From Chelydra serpentina (Eukaryota > Chordata > Testudines > Chelydridae): a DNA stretch of 64,000 nucleotides. The translations under genes were made by a program, and so were the position numbers. The notes beneath the pieces are model-generated. The model had not been told where the DNA came from. It ran no database searches and saw only the letters and a program-made list of their open reading frames with translations. The stretch spans positions 1 through 64,000 of the forward strand of contig JBAIAC010000220.1 of assembly GCA_037349315.1 (NCBI GenBank). The letters are read 5' to 3'. Below are positions 1 through 9,940 of this stretch, one piece after another. How positions within the stretch are numbered: position 1 is the stretch's first letter; each line of letters opens with the position of its first letter.

Positions 1-845
1 GTGAGGTTAAGTGTGTGGTTGGGGAGTGAGGGTGAGGCTGAGGGTGGGGGTGGGGCTGGGTGTGAGGGTCAGTGTGAGGGTGAGGGTGAGGGTAAGGGTG
101 GGTGTGGGGATTATGGTGAAGGTGGGTGTGAGGGTGAGGGTAAGTGTGAGATTGAGGGTGGGTGTGGGGGTGGGGGGTGAGGGTGAGGCTGAGGGTGGGT
201 GTGGCGGTGGGGGTGAGGGTGTGTGTGAAGGTGAGGGTAGGGGTGGGTGTGGGATGAGGGTGAGGGATAGGGTTAGGGTGCGTGTGAGGTTGGGGGTGGG
301 GGGCGATGTTGAGGGTAAGGGTGAGGGTGATTGCGGGGGTGGATGTGAGGGTGAGGGTGAGTGTTGGGGTGCGGATGAGGGTGAGGGTGAGAGTAGGGTT
401 TGTGGTGGTGGTGAGGGTGAGGGTGAATGTGGGAGTGGGGGTGGGGGTGAGGGTGAGGGTGAGGGTGAGGGTGGGGGTGAGGGTGAGGGTGGGGATGTGG
501 GTGTGGGTGGGGGGCTGACGGTGAGGGTGAGTGTTGGTGTGAGGTTGGGGGTGGAAGTGAGGTTGAGGATGGGTGAGAGAGTGGGCATGGGGGTGGGGGT
601 TAGGGTGAGGGTGACGGTGAGGTTGGGGGTGGGGTCACGGTGAGTGTGTGGGTGGGGGTCGGAGTGATTTTGAGGGTGAGGGTGCGGATGAGGATGAGGA
701 GTGGGGGTGGGGGTTAGGGTGAGCGTGGGTGTTGGGGATTGTGGTTAGGGTGAGGGTGAGGGTGAGGGATGGGTTGGGGATTTTGGTGAGGTTGACGGTG
801 AGGGTGGGGGTGTGGGTGAGGGTGCGGGAGGGGGGAGTGTGAGCG
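1..845 (+). repeat. Telomere-like hexamer array, G-rich strand on plus
   Basis: Nearly the whole stretch is made of GGGTGA hexamers and near variants (GGGGGT, GGGTGT, TTAGGG, GGATGA). It ends at the LTR of the Gypsy element. The same diverged hexamer order is found before copy B: the part near 148-330 matches 27900-28090, so this flank belongs to a segmental duplication. Long open frames here are Val-Arg and Gly-Glu repeats created by the six-base period and are not genes. Confidence 0.95.
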
Positions 846-1280
846 TGTCACGGAGTGTGGGGGAGTCAGGTCCTGCACCCCTCTTCCCGGGATTCAATGT
901 GACTCTCAGCCAGCCAGTAGAACAGAAGGTTTATTTGGGTTGTCAGGAAAGAGTCCAAACAGAGCTTGTAAGTATAACCAGGACCCCTCAGCTGGGGCCT
1001 TCTGGGGGGCAGGGAGCTTAGACCCCGGCTCTGGGGCTCCCTGCGTTTCACCACCCAGCTCCAAACTGACAAAAAAACAGCCAAACGTCCAGCAGGCTCT
1101 TCCCCTCCCCCGGGGTCCCTCCTCTCGCCTTTTACCATTCTCCCAGCCAAAGGTGTCACCTCCCAACCCCCGTCCTGGCTCATGTTACAGCCTCAGGTAA
1201 AGTCTCGCATTTCCGATGCAGCCTGTCCCAATGCAGCCAGCCTCCCAGGTCAAATCCATCTCGCTCCCTACTCTGTCACA
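846..1280 (-). repeat. LTR of copy A (3' LTR in element sense)
   Basis: 435-bp LTR bounded by TGTCACGG and CTGTCACA, with TG..CA ends. On the minus strand it carries an AATAAA polyadenylation signal (930-935 on the plus strand, TTTATT). It is much closer to the left LTR of copy B (28719-29153) than to its own partner at 6188-6604: it shares TTTATTTGGG and TATAACC where the partner has TTTATTAGGG and TATGACC. This indicates duplication after insertion. Confidence 0.9.
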
Positions 1281-1290
1281 TCCCTCTTCG
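1281..1290 (-). other. Candidate polypurine tract of copy A
   Basis: On the minus strand the bases just upstream of the 3' LTR read CGAAGAGGGA, a short purine run in the position expected for plus-strand DNA priming. Copy B has the same run at 29154-29163. Confidence 0.55.
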
Positions 1291-1313
1291 AGACTGTACT
1301 GAGCGGGGTCACT

Positions 1314-2795
1314 CTAACCAGTGGCCTGGGGACGTTCAGGGCCCCCTCTCCCGCACAACGCATCCGCTATCAGGTTGGCACTTCCTTTCACATGGACCAC
1401 GTCCATGTCGTAATCCTGCAGGAGCTTAGCGTTGGCCCCTTTCATCTGGTGTAGCCAGGTCAGGGACGAGTGGTCGGTGTACACGGTGAAGTGTCGCCCA
1501 AATAGCTATGGCTCGAGTTTCTTGAGGGCCCACACCATGGCCAGGCATTCCTTCTCGATGGCCTCATAATTCTGCTCTCGGTGTAGCAGCTTCTTGCTTA
1601 AATACACGATGGGGTGTCTCTGCCCCGTTTCATCCTCCTGCATTAACACCGCCCCCAGTCCCATGTCTGAGGCGTCGGTGAACACCAGAAAGGGCTTGTC
1701 AAAGTCTGGGTTTGCCAGAACCGGGCCCCTGATCAAAGCCTCCTTCAGTGCACAGAGAGCCCTCTGGCACTCCTCGGTCCAGACCACCTTGTCTGGCTTC
1801 CCCTTCTTACATAGCTCAGTGATGGGGGTGGCTATGGCGCTAAAGTGGGGCACAAATCTTCGATAGTACCCCGCCATCCCAATAAAGGCCTGGACCTGCT
1901 TTTTAGTTTGGGGAGCGGGCCAGTCCCGGATCACCTCCACCTTGGCTGGTTCTGGCTTTAGGCGGCCGCTCCCCACCCGGTGGCCCAGGTAGGACACTTC
2001 AGCCATCCCCACCTTGCACTTCTCCGCTTTTATGGTCAGCCCAGCCTCCCGGAGTCGGTCCAGCACTTGTTTAACTTGGGACACCTGGTCCTCCCAGGTC
2101 TGGCTAAAGGCACAGATATCATCGATATACGCCACAGGGAAACTCTCCATCCCCTTCAGTAGCCGATCCACCAGGCGCTGGAAGGTGGCTGGCGCTCCCT
2201 TGAGGCCGAAAGGCAGGGTCAGGAATTCGTAGAGCCCCAGCGGGGTAATGAAGGCAGATTTCAGCCGGGCATCTGCATCCAGTGGCACTTGCCAGTAGCC
2301 CTTTGTAAAATCCATGGTGGTAAGGTACCGAGCCCCTCCCAGCTTGTCTAGGAGCTCGTCCGGCCGGGGCATGGGGTAGGCATCAGATACAGTGATGGTA
2401 TTGAGCTTCCGATAGTCCACACAGAACCGGATCAACCCATCCCTTTTGGGGACCAGCACCACTGGGGAGGCCCAAGGGCTGGATGACGGCTGGATCACCC
2501 CCAAAGCCAGCATGTCCTTGACCTCTCTTTCCAGGTCCCGAGCTGTCTTCCCTGTGACTCAGAACGGGGAGCATCTTATAGGTTGGTGCGCTCCTGTCTG
2601 CACCCAGTGGACGGTCAGATTAGTGCGTCCAGGCTGGTTGGAAAACAGCTGCCGGTACAGATGCAGCACCCCTCTGATCTCAGCTTGCTGGGCAGGGCTT
2701 AGCTGATCAGAGAGGGGGACCGTTTCTGGGGAGGAGCCAGCTCCTGTCTCAGGGAATAGATCTACTAGAGGGTCACTTCCCTGCTCCTCCCAATG
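1314..2795 (-). pseudogene. pol: Reverse transcriptase-RNase H region, copy A
   Basis: Encodes the Ty3-type reverse transcriptase followed by RNase H at the 3' end of pol. Visible motifs are the YIDD catalytic box (2118-2129), the LPFGLKGAP segment before it, and the RNase H acid residues in FTDAS and YEAIEKE. A TGA at 2556-2558 interrupts the N-terminal part (an Arg codon in copy C), and a TAG near 1503 cuts RNase H just after KKLEP, where copy B still reads through. RNase H would end at the TAG codon 1314-1316, about 33 bp before the LTR. No integrase follows it; integrase lies upstream. Nonfunctional through nonsense changes. Confidence 0.9.
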
Positions 2796-4304
2796 TCCAC
2801 ACACGGCCAGCACCACATTGCCCCTGTCATAATATGGCTTCATCATATTGACATGGTACACCCGGCAGTGGTGTGCCCGGTTAGACAGCTCCACCACATA
2901 ATTTACCTCATTTAGCTGCTTGACAACCTTGAAAGGGCCTTCCCAAGTGGCCTGCAGCGTGTTTTTCCTCACGGGGATGAGAACCATCACCTGATCCCCG
3001 GTGGCGTAGGCGCGGGCCCGTGCCGTGCGGTCGTACCAGACCTTTTGCTTCTTCTGGGCTCTGGCCAGATTTCCCTTGGCCAGGCCCATGAGCTCAGTAA
3101 GTCTCTCTCAGAAGGTCAGGACATACTCCACCACTGACTCTCCCTCGGGGGCAGCCTCCCCCTCCATTCGTCTCTCATCAGGTCCAGGGGCCCCCTCACC
3201 CTCCTGCCGTATAACAGTTCGAAGGGCGAGAATCCGGTAGACTCCTGGGGCACTTCCCTGTACGCGAAAAGTAGGTGCGGTAGGTACTTGTCCCTGTCCT
3301 GCGGGTGCTGGTTCATAAAGGTTTTCAGCATCATCTTTAGCGTCCCATTGAACCTCTCCACCAGCCCATTGGACTGGGGATGATATGCTGAGGCCCAGCT
3401 GTGCCGGACCCCACATTTCTCCCACTACCACCGGAGCAGGGCTGACATGAAGTTGGACCCTTGGTCTGTCAGGACTTCCTTCGGGAACCCCACTCGGCTG
3501 AAAATGGTCAGCAGCGCATCTGCCACGGTGTCTGCTTCAATGGAGGATAAGGGCACCGCCTCGGGGTAGCGGGTGGCGAAATCTACCACCACCAGAATGT
3601 ATTTCTTCCCCAACCGGGTTGTCTTGATGAGAGGCCCCACTATGTCCATAGCCACCTTCTGGAAGGGCTCCTCTATGATGGGCAAAGGCCTCAAAGCCGC
3701 TTTCCGCTTGTCCCGAGCCTTCCCCACCCGCTGGCAGGGGTCACAGGACCGGCAGTACTGATGGACAGTTGTAAAGACCCCAGGCCAGTAAAAGTTCTGT
3801 AGCAGCCTCTGCCTGGTGCGCCGGATTCCCTGCTGCCCTGCGAGAGGGATGTCATGGGCCAGGTACAGTAGCTTGCGGCGATACTTCTGGGGGACCACCA
3901 GCTGCCTCCTGATCCCCCATGTCTCCATCTCACCGGGGGGAGCCCATTCCCGGTACAGGAACCCCTTCTCCCAGAGGAACCTCTCCTGGCAGCCTCTCCA
4001 CATGGTCTGCACCTCCCTGCGGTCGGCCAGGTCCCTGAGCTTCCGCAAGGAGGGATCTCTCTGTAACTCGGCCTGGAACTCAGCCGCTGGGGAAGGGATA
4101 GGAGCCTGCTCCCTTGTGCTGTCTGTGTCTGAGGCTGCAGCCTCTCTGCGCCTGGTCCTGGGGTCCTCCCTCCCCACTGGGGCAGAGTCCTGCGCCCTGT
4201 GCGAGGTACCCTCTCCGAGGCCCTGGCGTAGCGCCCCTTGCCGGCTCTGGCTACTGCTCACGACCAGGGTGTCCAGGGATTCATTGGGCCAGTCTTCTAG
4301 GTCC
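2796..4304 (-). pseudogene. pol: Integrase region, copy A
   Basis: Order from high to low coordinate: zinc-binding N-terminal module (CRSC..C, with the second His of the HHCC set replaced by Gln in AGQQGIRR), the D,D,E core (MDIVGP, LTDQGSNF, NGLVERFNG) and the C-terminal GPF/Y module (WEGPFKVV, MMKPYYDR). A stop near 3424 (LLRW then TAG), a frame change near 3165 shared with copies B and C, and a stop near 3110 interrupt it. The reading frame leads onward into reverse transcriptase, so this integrase sits 5' of RT. A two-base expansion of a C run near 4302-4311 shifts it out of frame with the protease. Confidence 0.9.
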
Positions 4305-4582
4305 CCCCCCCCATCAGTACCTCAGTGGGCAAATGCTGGTGCACCCCTATCTCCTTGGGGCCCTCCTTGGCACCCCATTTCAGGTGTACCCTCGCCACGG
4401 GTACCTTGAACGGGGTCCCGCCCACCCCTGTTAGGGTCAGGTAGGTGTTGGGTACCACCCGATCTGGGGCCACCACCTCGGGCCGGGCCAGCGTCACCTC
4501 CGCGCCCGTATCCCAGTATCCAGTGACCTTCCTCCCATCTATCTCCAGGGGAACAAGGCACTCTCTCCGGAGGGACAGCCCA
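4305..4582 (-). pseudogene. Aspartic protease region, copy A
   Basis: The retropepsin active-site motif GYWDTGAEVTLARP is encoded at about 4487-4530, followed by the usual beta-rich segment (VVPNTYLTLTGVGG). Compared with copies B and C a 7-bp deletion lies just upstream near 4567, and a C-run expansion follows, so neither end stays in frame. Retropepsins act as dimers to mature Gag and Pol; this copy cannot give an intact one. Confidence 0.85.
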
Positions 4583-4584
4583 CC

Positions 4585-5990
4585 CTATAAACCGAGAACC
4601 CTGAGTCCGGAGCATCCAGCCCCCCTCCTCTGGGCTGTCGGCCCCTCGTCCGGCTGGGTCCCTACCCAGTTAACCTGGTGCGAGTTTGGTCTGCTCAGTC
4701 TGTCTCTGATCTTGGGGCACTGGGACCATAAGTGGCCCCTCTTGCCGCAGTGATAGCAGCTCATGTCCCGTTGGTCCCCTCGAGCAGGTCGGTTGGTTCT
4801 GATGTCGGAGGTTCCCCTCGGGAGGGGGTTCTCCCTATTTCCCCTTTCGGAGGTCCCATCGTGACTCTCTTGCTGCCTCAGGGTGGGCCTGCTCCTTTGG
4901 GATTCCTCCCTGCCACCCCTTGACCGTCTGTTCACAAACTCGTCGGCCAGCCGCCCTGCGTGCTGCGGGCTCCCTGGATTTTTGTCCATCAACCATAGCT
5001 TCAGGTCTGATGGGCACTGTTCATACAGCTGTTCCAGTACGAATAGTTCGAGCAGGCCCTCCATAGTTTGGGCCCCAGCGGTCCACTTGCGAGCGTATCC
5101 ATGTATCCGGTTGGCCAGTTGTAGGTACGTGATCTCAGGGGTTTTTCACTGATCCCGGAACCTTTGACGGTACATCTCGGGAGTTAGCCCAAGCTCGCAG
5201 AGCAGCGCCTTTTTGAACAGTTCATAGTCCCCAGTCTCCGTCTCTTTCATTCGGCCGTACACGTCCAGGCCTGCAGGGTCTAGTAAGGGGGTGAGATACT
5301 GGATCTTGTCTGCAGGGTCAACCTTGGGCAACCTGCAGGCATTCTCAAAGGCCGCCAGGAAGCTGTCTATGTCTTCTCCTTCCTTACGCCGGGCCAGGAA
5401 GTTACAATCAAACTTCCCTGTCACTCACCGCAGCCGGGGCCTCACTGCTCCTCAGTCTGGCCAGCTCCAGCTCATGCTGGCGTTGTTTCTCCTCATGCTG
5501 GCGTTGTTTCTCCTTCTCTTGCACCTCATGCTGACGCTGCTTCTCGCGATTCTCCAGCTCCTTCATTTTCATCTCCCAATCCAGCCGCCTCCACTGCTGG
5601 GATGGGGAGCTCCTCCGGGAAGATCCCCTGCTGGCTGCTGGGTCAGGTGCCCTCGGTATTTTGCTGGGCTTTCCCCAACCTCTCCCCTGTTCAGAGGCGA
5701 GAGGGGTCTTGGGATGTCCTCGGCAGCAGTCTGAGCCCTCCCACCCAGGTCAGGCCCTGGGGCCCATGCTGCGTCTGTCGGACGACTTCCCCCAGGGACA
5801 GGGGATCGGGTCATCCAAGCGATCCTTCTCCTCCAGCTACGCAATCAGCTGGTCTTGGGTGGACTTCCCAATGCGCAGCCCCCTCTGCCTGCACAGCTCC
5901 TCCAGGTCGTTCTTACGGTGCTTAGCATACATCTTCCGGTTGGCCACTCTCAGGCCTGTGCGGTCTTGGCCCCCACGGCTTCCAGGAGGA
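4585..5990 (-). pseudogene. gag: Gag region, copy A
   Basis: Structural polyprotein, minus strand. In order: an N-terminal SAP-like helix pair (LCRQRGL..GKST), a charged coiled coil rich in Arg, Gln, His and Glu (5430-5580), a capsid with DFxNFLARRKEGEDIDSFL-like start (5146-5424), a SCAN-like capsid C-terminal region (LLELFVLEQLYEQCP, then LKLWLMDKNPGS) at about 4900-5064, and one zinc knuckle of CX2CX4HX4C form (CYHCGKRGHLWSQC) near 4715-4758. Defects: a stop in the SAP-like region near 5836, a 17-bp deletion near 5424 (also in copy C, not B), and a TGA near 5146 where copy B has Arg. Confidence 0.88.
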
Positions 5991-6167
5991 ACCCCTAGTG
6001 TGTCAGCCCTTCTCACTGGTCACACCCCTCAGGGTTAAGCGTAACTAATCCACCCCCTGAAACCGCTTCTCTCTGCCTCTTCAGCAACCTGATCCCCATC
6101 AATCCCCCTTCGTTGTACTGCTCTCCAGTCACTTACTGCAGGAAGTGCCGTTCATGGGGTGCATAAG

Positions 6168-6185
6168 ATCCCACCTCTGCCACCT
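6168..6185 (-). other. Primer-binding site, copy A
   Basis: On the minus strand, two bases after the 5' LTR end, the sequence corresponds to GGTGGCAGAGGTGGGAT preceded by a mutated T. This is nearly complementary to the 3' end of vertebrate tRNA-Leu (AAG/TAG type), whose complement I recall as TGGTGGCAGCGGTGGGAT. The first base is mutated here; copies B and C keep TGG. Confidence 0.6.
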
Positions 6186-6187
6186 GT

Positions 6188-6604
6188 TGTCACGGAGTGG
6201 GGGAATCAGGTCCTGCACCCCTCTTCCAGGGATTCAATGTGACTCTCAGCAAGCCAGTAGAACAGAAGGTTTATTAGGGTTGTCAGGAAAGAGTCCAAAC
6301 AGAGCTTGTAAGTATGACCAGGACCCCTCATCTGGGGCCTTCTGGGGGGCAGGGAGCTTAGACTCTGGGTTTCACCACCCAGCTCCAAACTGAGAAAAAA
6401 CCAGCCAAACCTCCAGCAGGCTCTTCCCCTCCCCCGGGGTCCCTCCTCCCGCCTTTTACCATTCTCCCAGCCAAAGGTGTCACCTCCCAGCCCCCGTCCT
6501 GGCTCATGTTACAGCCTCAGGTAAAGTCTCACATTCCCAATGCAGACTTTTCCAATGCAAGCAGCCTCCCAGGTCAAATCCATCTCGCTCTCTACTCCGT
6601 GACA
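6188..6604 (-). repeat. LTR of copy A (5' LTR in element sense)
   Basis: 417-bp LTR starting TGTCACGG and ending CCGTGACA. It lacks about 20 bp near 6365 that the other LTRs have. The minus-strand AATAAA lies at 6270-6275. It resembles the right LTR of copy C (43754-44186) more than its own partner. Confidence 0.9.
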
Positions 6605-8053
6605 GAGGGTGAGGGTGGGGGTGGGGGTAAGGGTGAGGGTGGGGATGAGGGTGAGGGCGGGGGTGATGGTGAATGTGAGGTTGGGAGTTGGGTGGAGGTG
6701 AGGGTGATGGTGAGTGTGAGGGTGGGGACGTGGGTGGGGGGTGAGGGTGATGGTGGGGGTGGGGGTGAGGTTGTGGGTTCGGGTGCGGGTGAGAGTGAGG
6801 GTGAGGGTTAGAGTTAGGTTTTCGGTCAGGGTCAGAGTGAGGGTGATGTTGGGGGTGAGGGTGGGGGTGAGGGTGGGGGTAGGGGTTGGGATTAGGGTGG
6901 GGGTGAGGGTGGGTGTGGTGGTTAGGGTGAGGGTGGGAGCTGCGGTGGGAGTGGTGGTGAGGGTGAGGGTGGGAGTTGGATTGGGCGTTGGGCTGAGGGT
7001 AAGGGTGAGGGATGCGTGGGGGTGGTTGTGAGGGTGAGCGTAAGGGTGGGGGTGGGGTTGTGCGTGGGCGTGGGTGTGTGTTTGAGGTTGAGGGTGAGGG
7101 TGATTGTGGGGGTGTGGGTGCAGGTTGGGTTGAGGGTAGTGTTGAGGATGAGGGTGATGATGAGGGTGAGGGTGGGAGTGGGGGTGGGGGTGAGGGTTAC
7201 GGTGAGGGTGGGTGTGAGGGTGGAGGTGAGGATGAGAGTGAGGGTGAGTAGGAGGGTGGGGTGGGGTCAGGGTGAGGGCGAGGGTGAGATTGAGGGTGAG
7301 GGTGCGGCTGGGGCTGGGGGTGAGGTTGAGTGTGAGGGTTATGGTGGGGTTTTGGTTTAGGGTGAGGGTGAGGGTGGGGATTTGGGTGGGGGTGGGGGTG
7401 AGGGTGAGATTGAGGGTGATTGTGCGAGTGGTAGTGAGGGTGTGGGTGAGGGTGGGGGTTTGGGTCGGAATTAAGATGAAGGTGAGGGTGGGGGAGAGGG
7501 CGGGCGTTGGGTTGGGGTTGAGGGTGAGGGTGAGGGTGGGAGTGGGGTGAGGGTGAGGCTTAGGGTGAAGGTGAATCTGGGGGTGAGGGTGACGGTGGGG
7601 GTGAGGGGGTGGTTGTGGGTGAGTTGAAGGTGGGGGTGGGGGTTGGGTTGAGGGTAGTGTTGAGGATGAGGGTGATGGTGAGGGTGAGGGTGGGAGTGGG
7701 GGTGAGGGTGACGGTGAGGGTGGGGGTAAGGCAGAGGGTGAGCGTGATGGTTAGCATCGGGCTGGGGTGAGGATGAGGGTGAGGGTGAGGAGGAGGGTGG
7801 GGGTGCGGGTGAGGATCAGTGTGAGGGGGAGGAGGAGGGTGGGGGTGGGGGTCGGGGTGAGGGTGAGGGTGGGTGTGGGCTTGAAGGTGAGGGTGAGTGT
7901 GGGGGTGGGGTGAGGTTGAGGGTGAGGGTGTGGGAGAGAGTGAGGGTGGGGGTGGAGGTGGGGGTGAGGGTGATGGCGACCGTGGGCTTGGGGTTTAGGG
8001 TGAATGTGAGTGTGGGGGTGGGTGTTTGGTGTGTGTGAGGGTGAGGGTGAGTG

Positions 8054-8077
8054 TTAGGGTTAGGGTTAGGGTTAGGG
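8054..8077 (+). repeat. Four perfect TTAGGG telomere repeats
   Basis: TTAGGG occurs four times in a row within the GGGTGA array. The homologous position in the second block (45582-45598) keeps two perfect units and one changed to TTAGGA. Short interstitial telomere runs also occur at 22994-23011 and 28021-28032. Confidence 0.9.
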
Positions 8078-8611
8078 TGTGGCTGAGGGTGAGGGTGAGG
8101 GTGGGGTGGGGTTGCGGTGGGGGTTGGGGTTAGGGTGAGGGTGGGAGTGGAGATTACTGTGAGGGTGCGGGTGAGGTTGGGGGTGGGGGTGGCGGGGAGG
8201 GGGAGGGAGAGGGTTAGGGTTGGGGTGAGGGTTGGGGTGAGGGTGGGGGTTGAGGTGTGAGTGAGGGTGAGGGTGAGAGTGGGGGTGGAGAGGAGGGTGA
8301 GCGTAAGGGTGGGGGTGGGGTTGGGCGTGTGCCTGGTCCTGGGTATGAGTTTGTGGGTGAGGGTGAGGGTGATTGTGGGGGTTGAGGTAAGGCTTGCGGG
8401 TGAGTGTGGGGGACGGGATGGGGGGATGGGAAGGGTGAGGGTGGGGGTGGTGGTCGGGGTGAGGGTGATGGTGACGGTGGGCTTGGGGTTAGAGTGATGG
8501 TGAGGGTGGGGTGGAGTTAGGGGTTAGGGTGAGGGTGATGATGAGGGTGGGGTTTGGGGTGACGGTGAGGGTGAATTTGAGGGTGGGGGTGGGGTTGAGG
8601 TTGGGGGTTGG

Positions 8612-8619
8612 GAAGAGGG
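8612..8619 (+). other. Empty target site of the SINE at 46060
   Basis: The sequence GTTGGGAAGAGGGTGAGGG here is continuous. In the duplicate block the same sequence is split by the SINE, with GAAGAGGG repeated on both sides (46052-46059 and 46248-46255). This is therefore the unoccupied allele-like state. Confidence 0.85.
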
Positions 8620-9899
8620 TGAGGGTGAGGGTGGGTGTGGAGGTGAGGGTCAGGGTGGGAATGGGGGTGGAGGTAGAAGTGAGGGTGAGTTTGAGTGTGA
8701 GGGTGAGCTTGGGTGTAGTGGTGGGGGTGTGGGTCAGGGTTAGGGTGAGGGTGGCGGTGGGGGTGAGGGTGAGGGTGGGGGTGAGGATGAGCGTCAGTGA
8801 GAGGAGGAGGGTGGCGGTGGGGGTCGTGGTGAGGGTTAGGGTGGGTATGGGGTGGGCTTGCGGGTGAGTGTGGGGGACGGGATGGGGGGATGGGGAGGGT
8901 GAGGGTGGGGGTGGTGGTAGGGGTGAGGGTGATGGTGACGGTGGGCTTGGGGTTAGAGTGAGGGTGAGGGTAAGGGTGTGGTTGGGGGTGGGGGTTTGGG
9001 TGGGTGTCATGGTGAGTGAGAGGGTGAGGGTGAGGTGGGGTTAGGGGTTAGGGTGAGGGTGAGGGTGAGTGTTGGGGTGTGAGTGGGGGTGAGGGTGTGA
9101 GTGGGGGTGGGGGTGAGGGTGAGCGTAAGGTTTGGGGTGGGGGTGGAGTTGTGCGTGGGCGTGATTTTGTGGTTGAGGTTGAGAGTGATTGTGGGGTTGG
9201 GGTAAGGGTGAGGGTGAGGGTGAGGGTCGTGGTGCGGGTGGGGTTTGGAGTGAGGGTGAGGGTGGGGGTGGGGTTGGGGTTAGGGGTAGGGTTGAGGGTG
9301 AGGGTGAGGGTGAGGGTGGGGATGGGAGTGGGGGTCAGAGTGATGTTGGGAGTGGAGGTTGAGGTGGGGATGAGGGTGAGGGTGTGGGTGAGGGTGGGGA
9401 TGAGGGTGGGGGTAAAGGTGAGGGTGAGCGTCAGGCTGGGGGTGAGGGTGAGGACGATGGCAAGGTAGGGTTGGGAGTCAGGGTGATGTTGAGGGTGAGG
9501 GTGGGGGTGGGGTGGGAGAGAGCGTGAGGGTGAGGGTGGGGTGGGGTGCGGTTGAGGATGACGGACACGTTGAACTTGGGGGTTAGGGTAAAGGTGAGGG
9601 CGAGGGTGAGGGTGAGGGTGGGGGTGGGGGTGGGAGTGGGGGTGAGCGTGAGGGTGAGGGTGGGGGTGCGATTGAGGATGACGGTGATGGTGAAATTGGG
9701 GGTTAGGGTAAAGGTGAGGGCGAGGGTGAGGGTGGGGGTGGGGTTTGGGGTGAGGGTGAGGGTTAGGGTGAGGGTGACAGTGGTGGTGAGGGTGGGGGTG
9801 GGGGTGAGTGTGAGGGTGACCGTGGGGGTGGGTGGGGGCGGGGGTTTCGGTTAGGGTTAGGGTGAGGGTGGGTGTGGGGGTCAGGGTGAGGGTGAGGGT

Positions 9900-9940
9900 G
9901 CGGGTGGGGGTAGTGGTGGTTACCCCAACCCCCACCTCCA
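9900..9940. other. Polarity switch of the hexamer array (G-rich to C-rich)
   Basis: Within about ten bases at TGGTGGTTACCCCAACC the plus strand changes from GGGTGA to TCACCC repeats. An equivalent switch is at 47661 (GCTGGTTACTCCAACC). The two arms are inverted relative to each other, so single strands could fold back. Confidence 0.85.

Larger units (their letters stand above)
846..6604 (-). mobile_element. Ty3/Gypsy (Gmr1-like) retrotransposon, copy A
   Basis: Complete but decayed element read on the minus strand. Two LTRs (846-1280 and 6188-6604) start TGTCACGG or the like and end TGACA/TCACA. Between them, in transcription order, lie gag, protease, integrase, reverse transcriptase and RNase H. 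Integrase precedes reverse transcriptase, the arrangement known from the Gmr1 group of Ty3/Gypsy elements. The five bases outside the ends are gagcg and gaggg, a possible target-site duplication with one mismatch, although the surrounding hexamers make this weak. Nonsense codons and frameshifts interrupt every domain, so the copy cannot be autonomous. It shares a 17-bp gag deletion and several stops with copy C, and its 3' half and left flank with copy B. Confidence 0.93.
6605..9920 (+). repeat. Hexamer array, G-rich, with higher-order repeats
   Basis: GGGTGA-type array. Diagnostic longer modules recur in it: GTGATGGTGACGGTGGGCTT-like stretches at about 7970, 8464 and 8925 (spacing about 494 and 461), and a GTGCGTGGGCGTG / GTGATTGTGGGGGT module near 7061, 8330 and 9150. 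Hexamer order matches 44187-47660 to the right of copy C, where a SINE has been added. All reading frames are low-complexity. Confidence 0.93.

Noticed and set aside
3816..4409. A 197-codon plus-strand frame opposite the integrase
   Set aside because: Antisense shadow of the integrase; recurs opposite integrase in copies B and C and has no domain.
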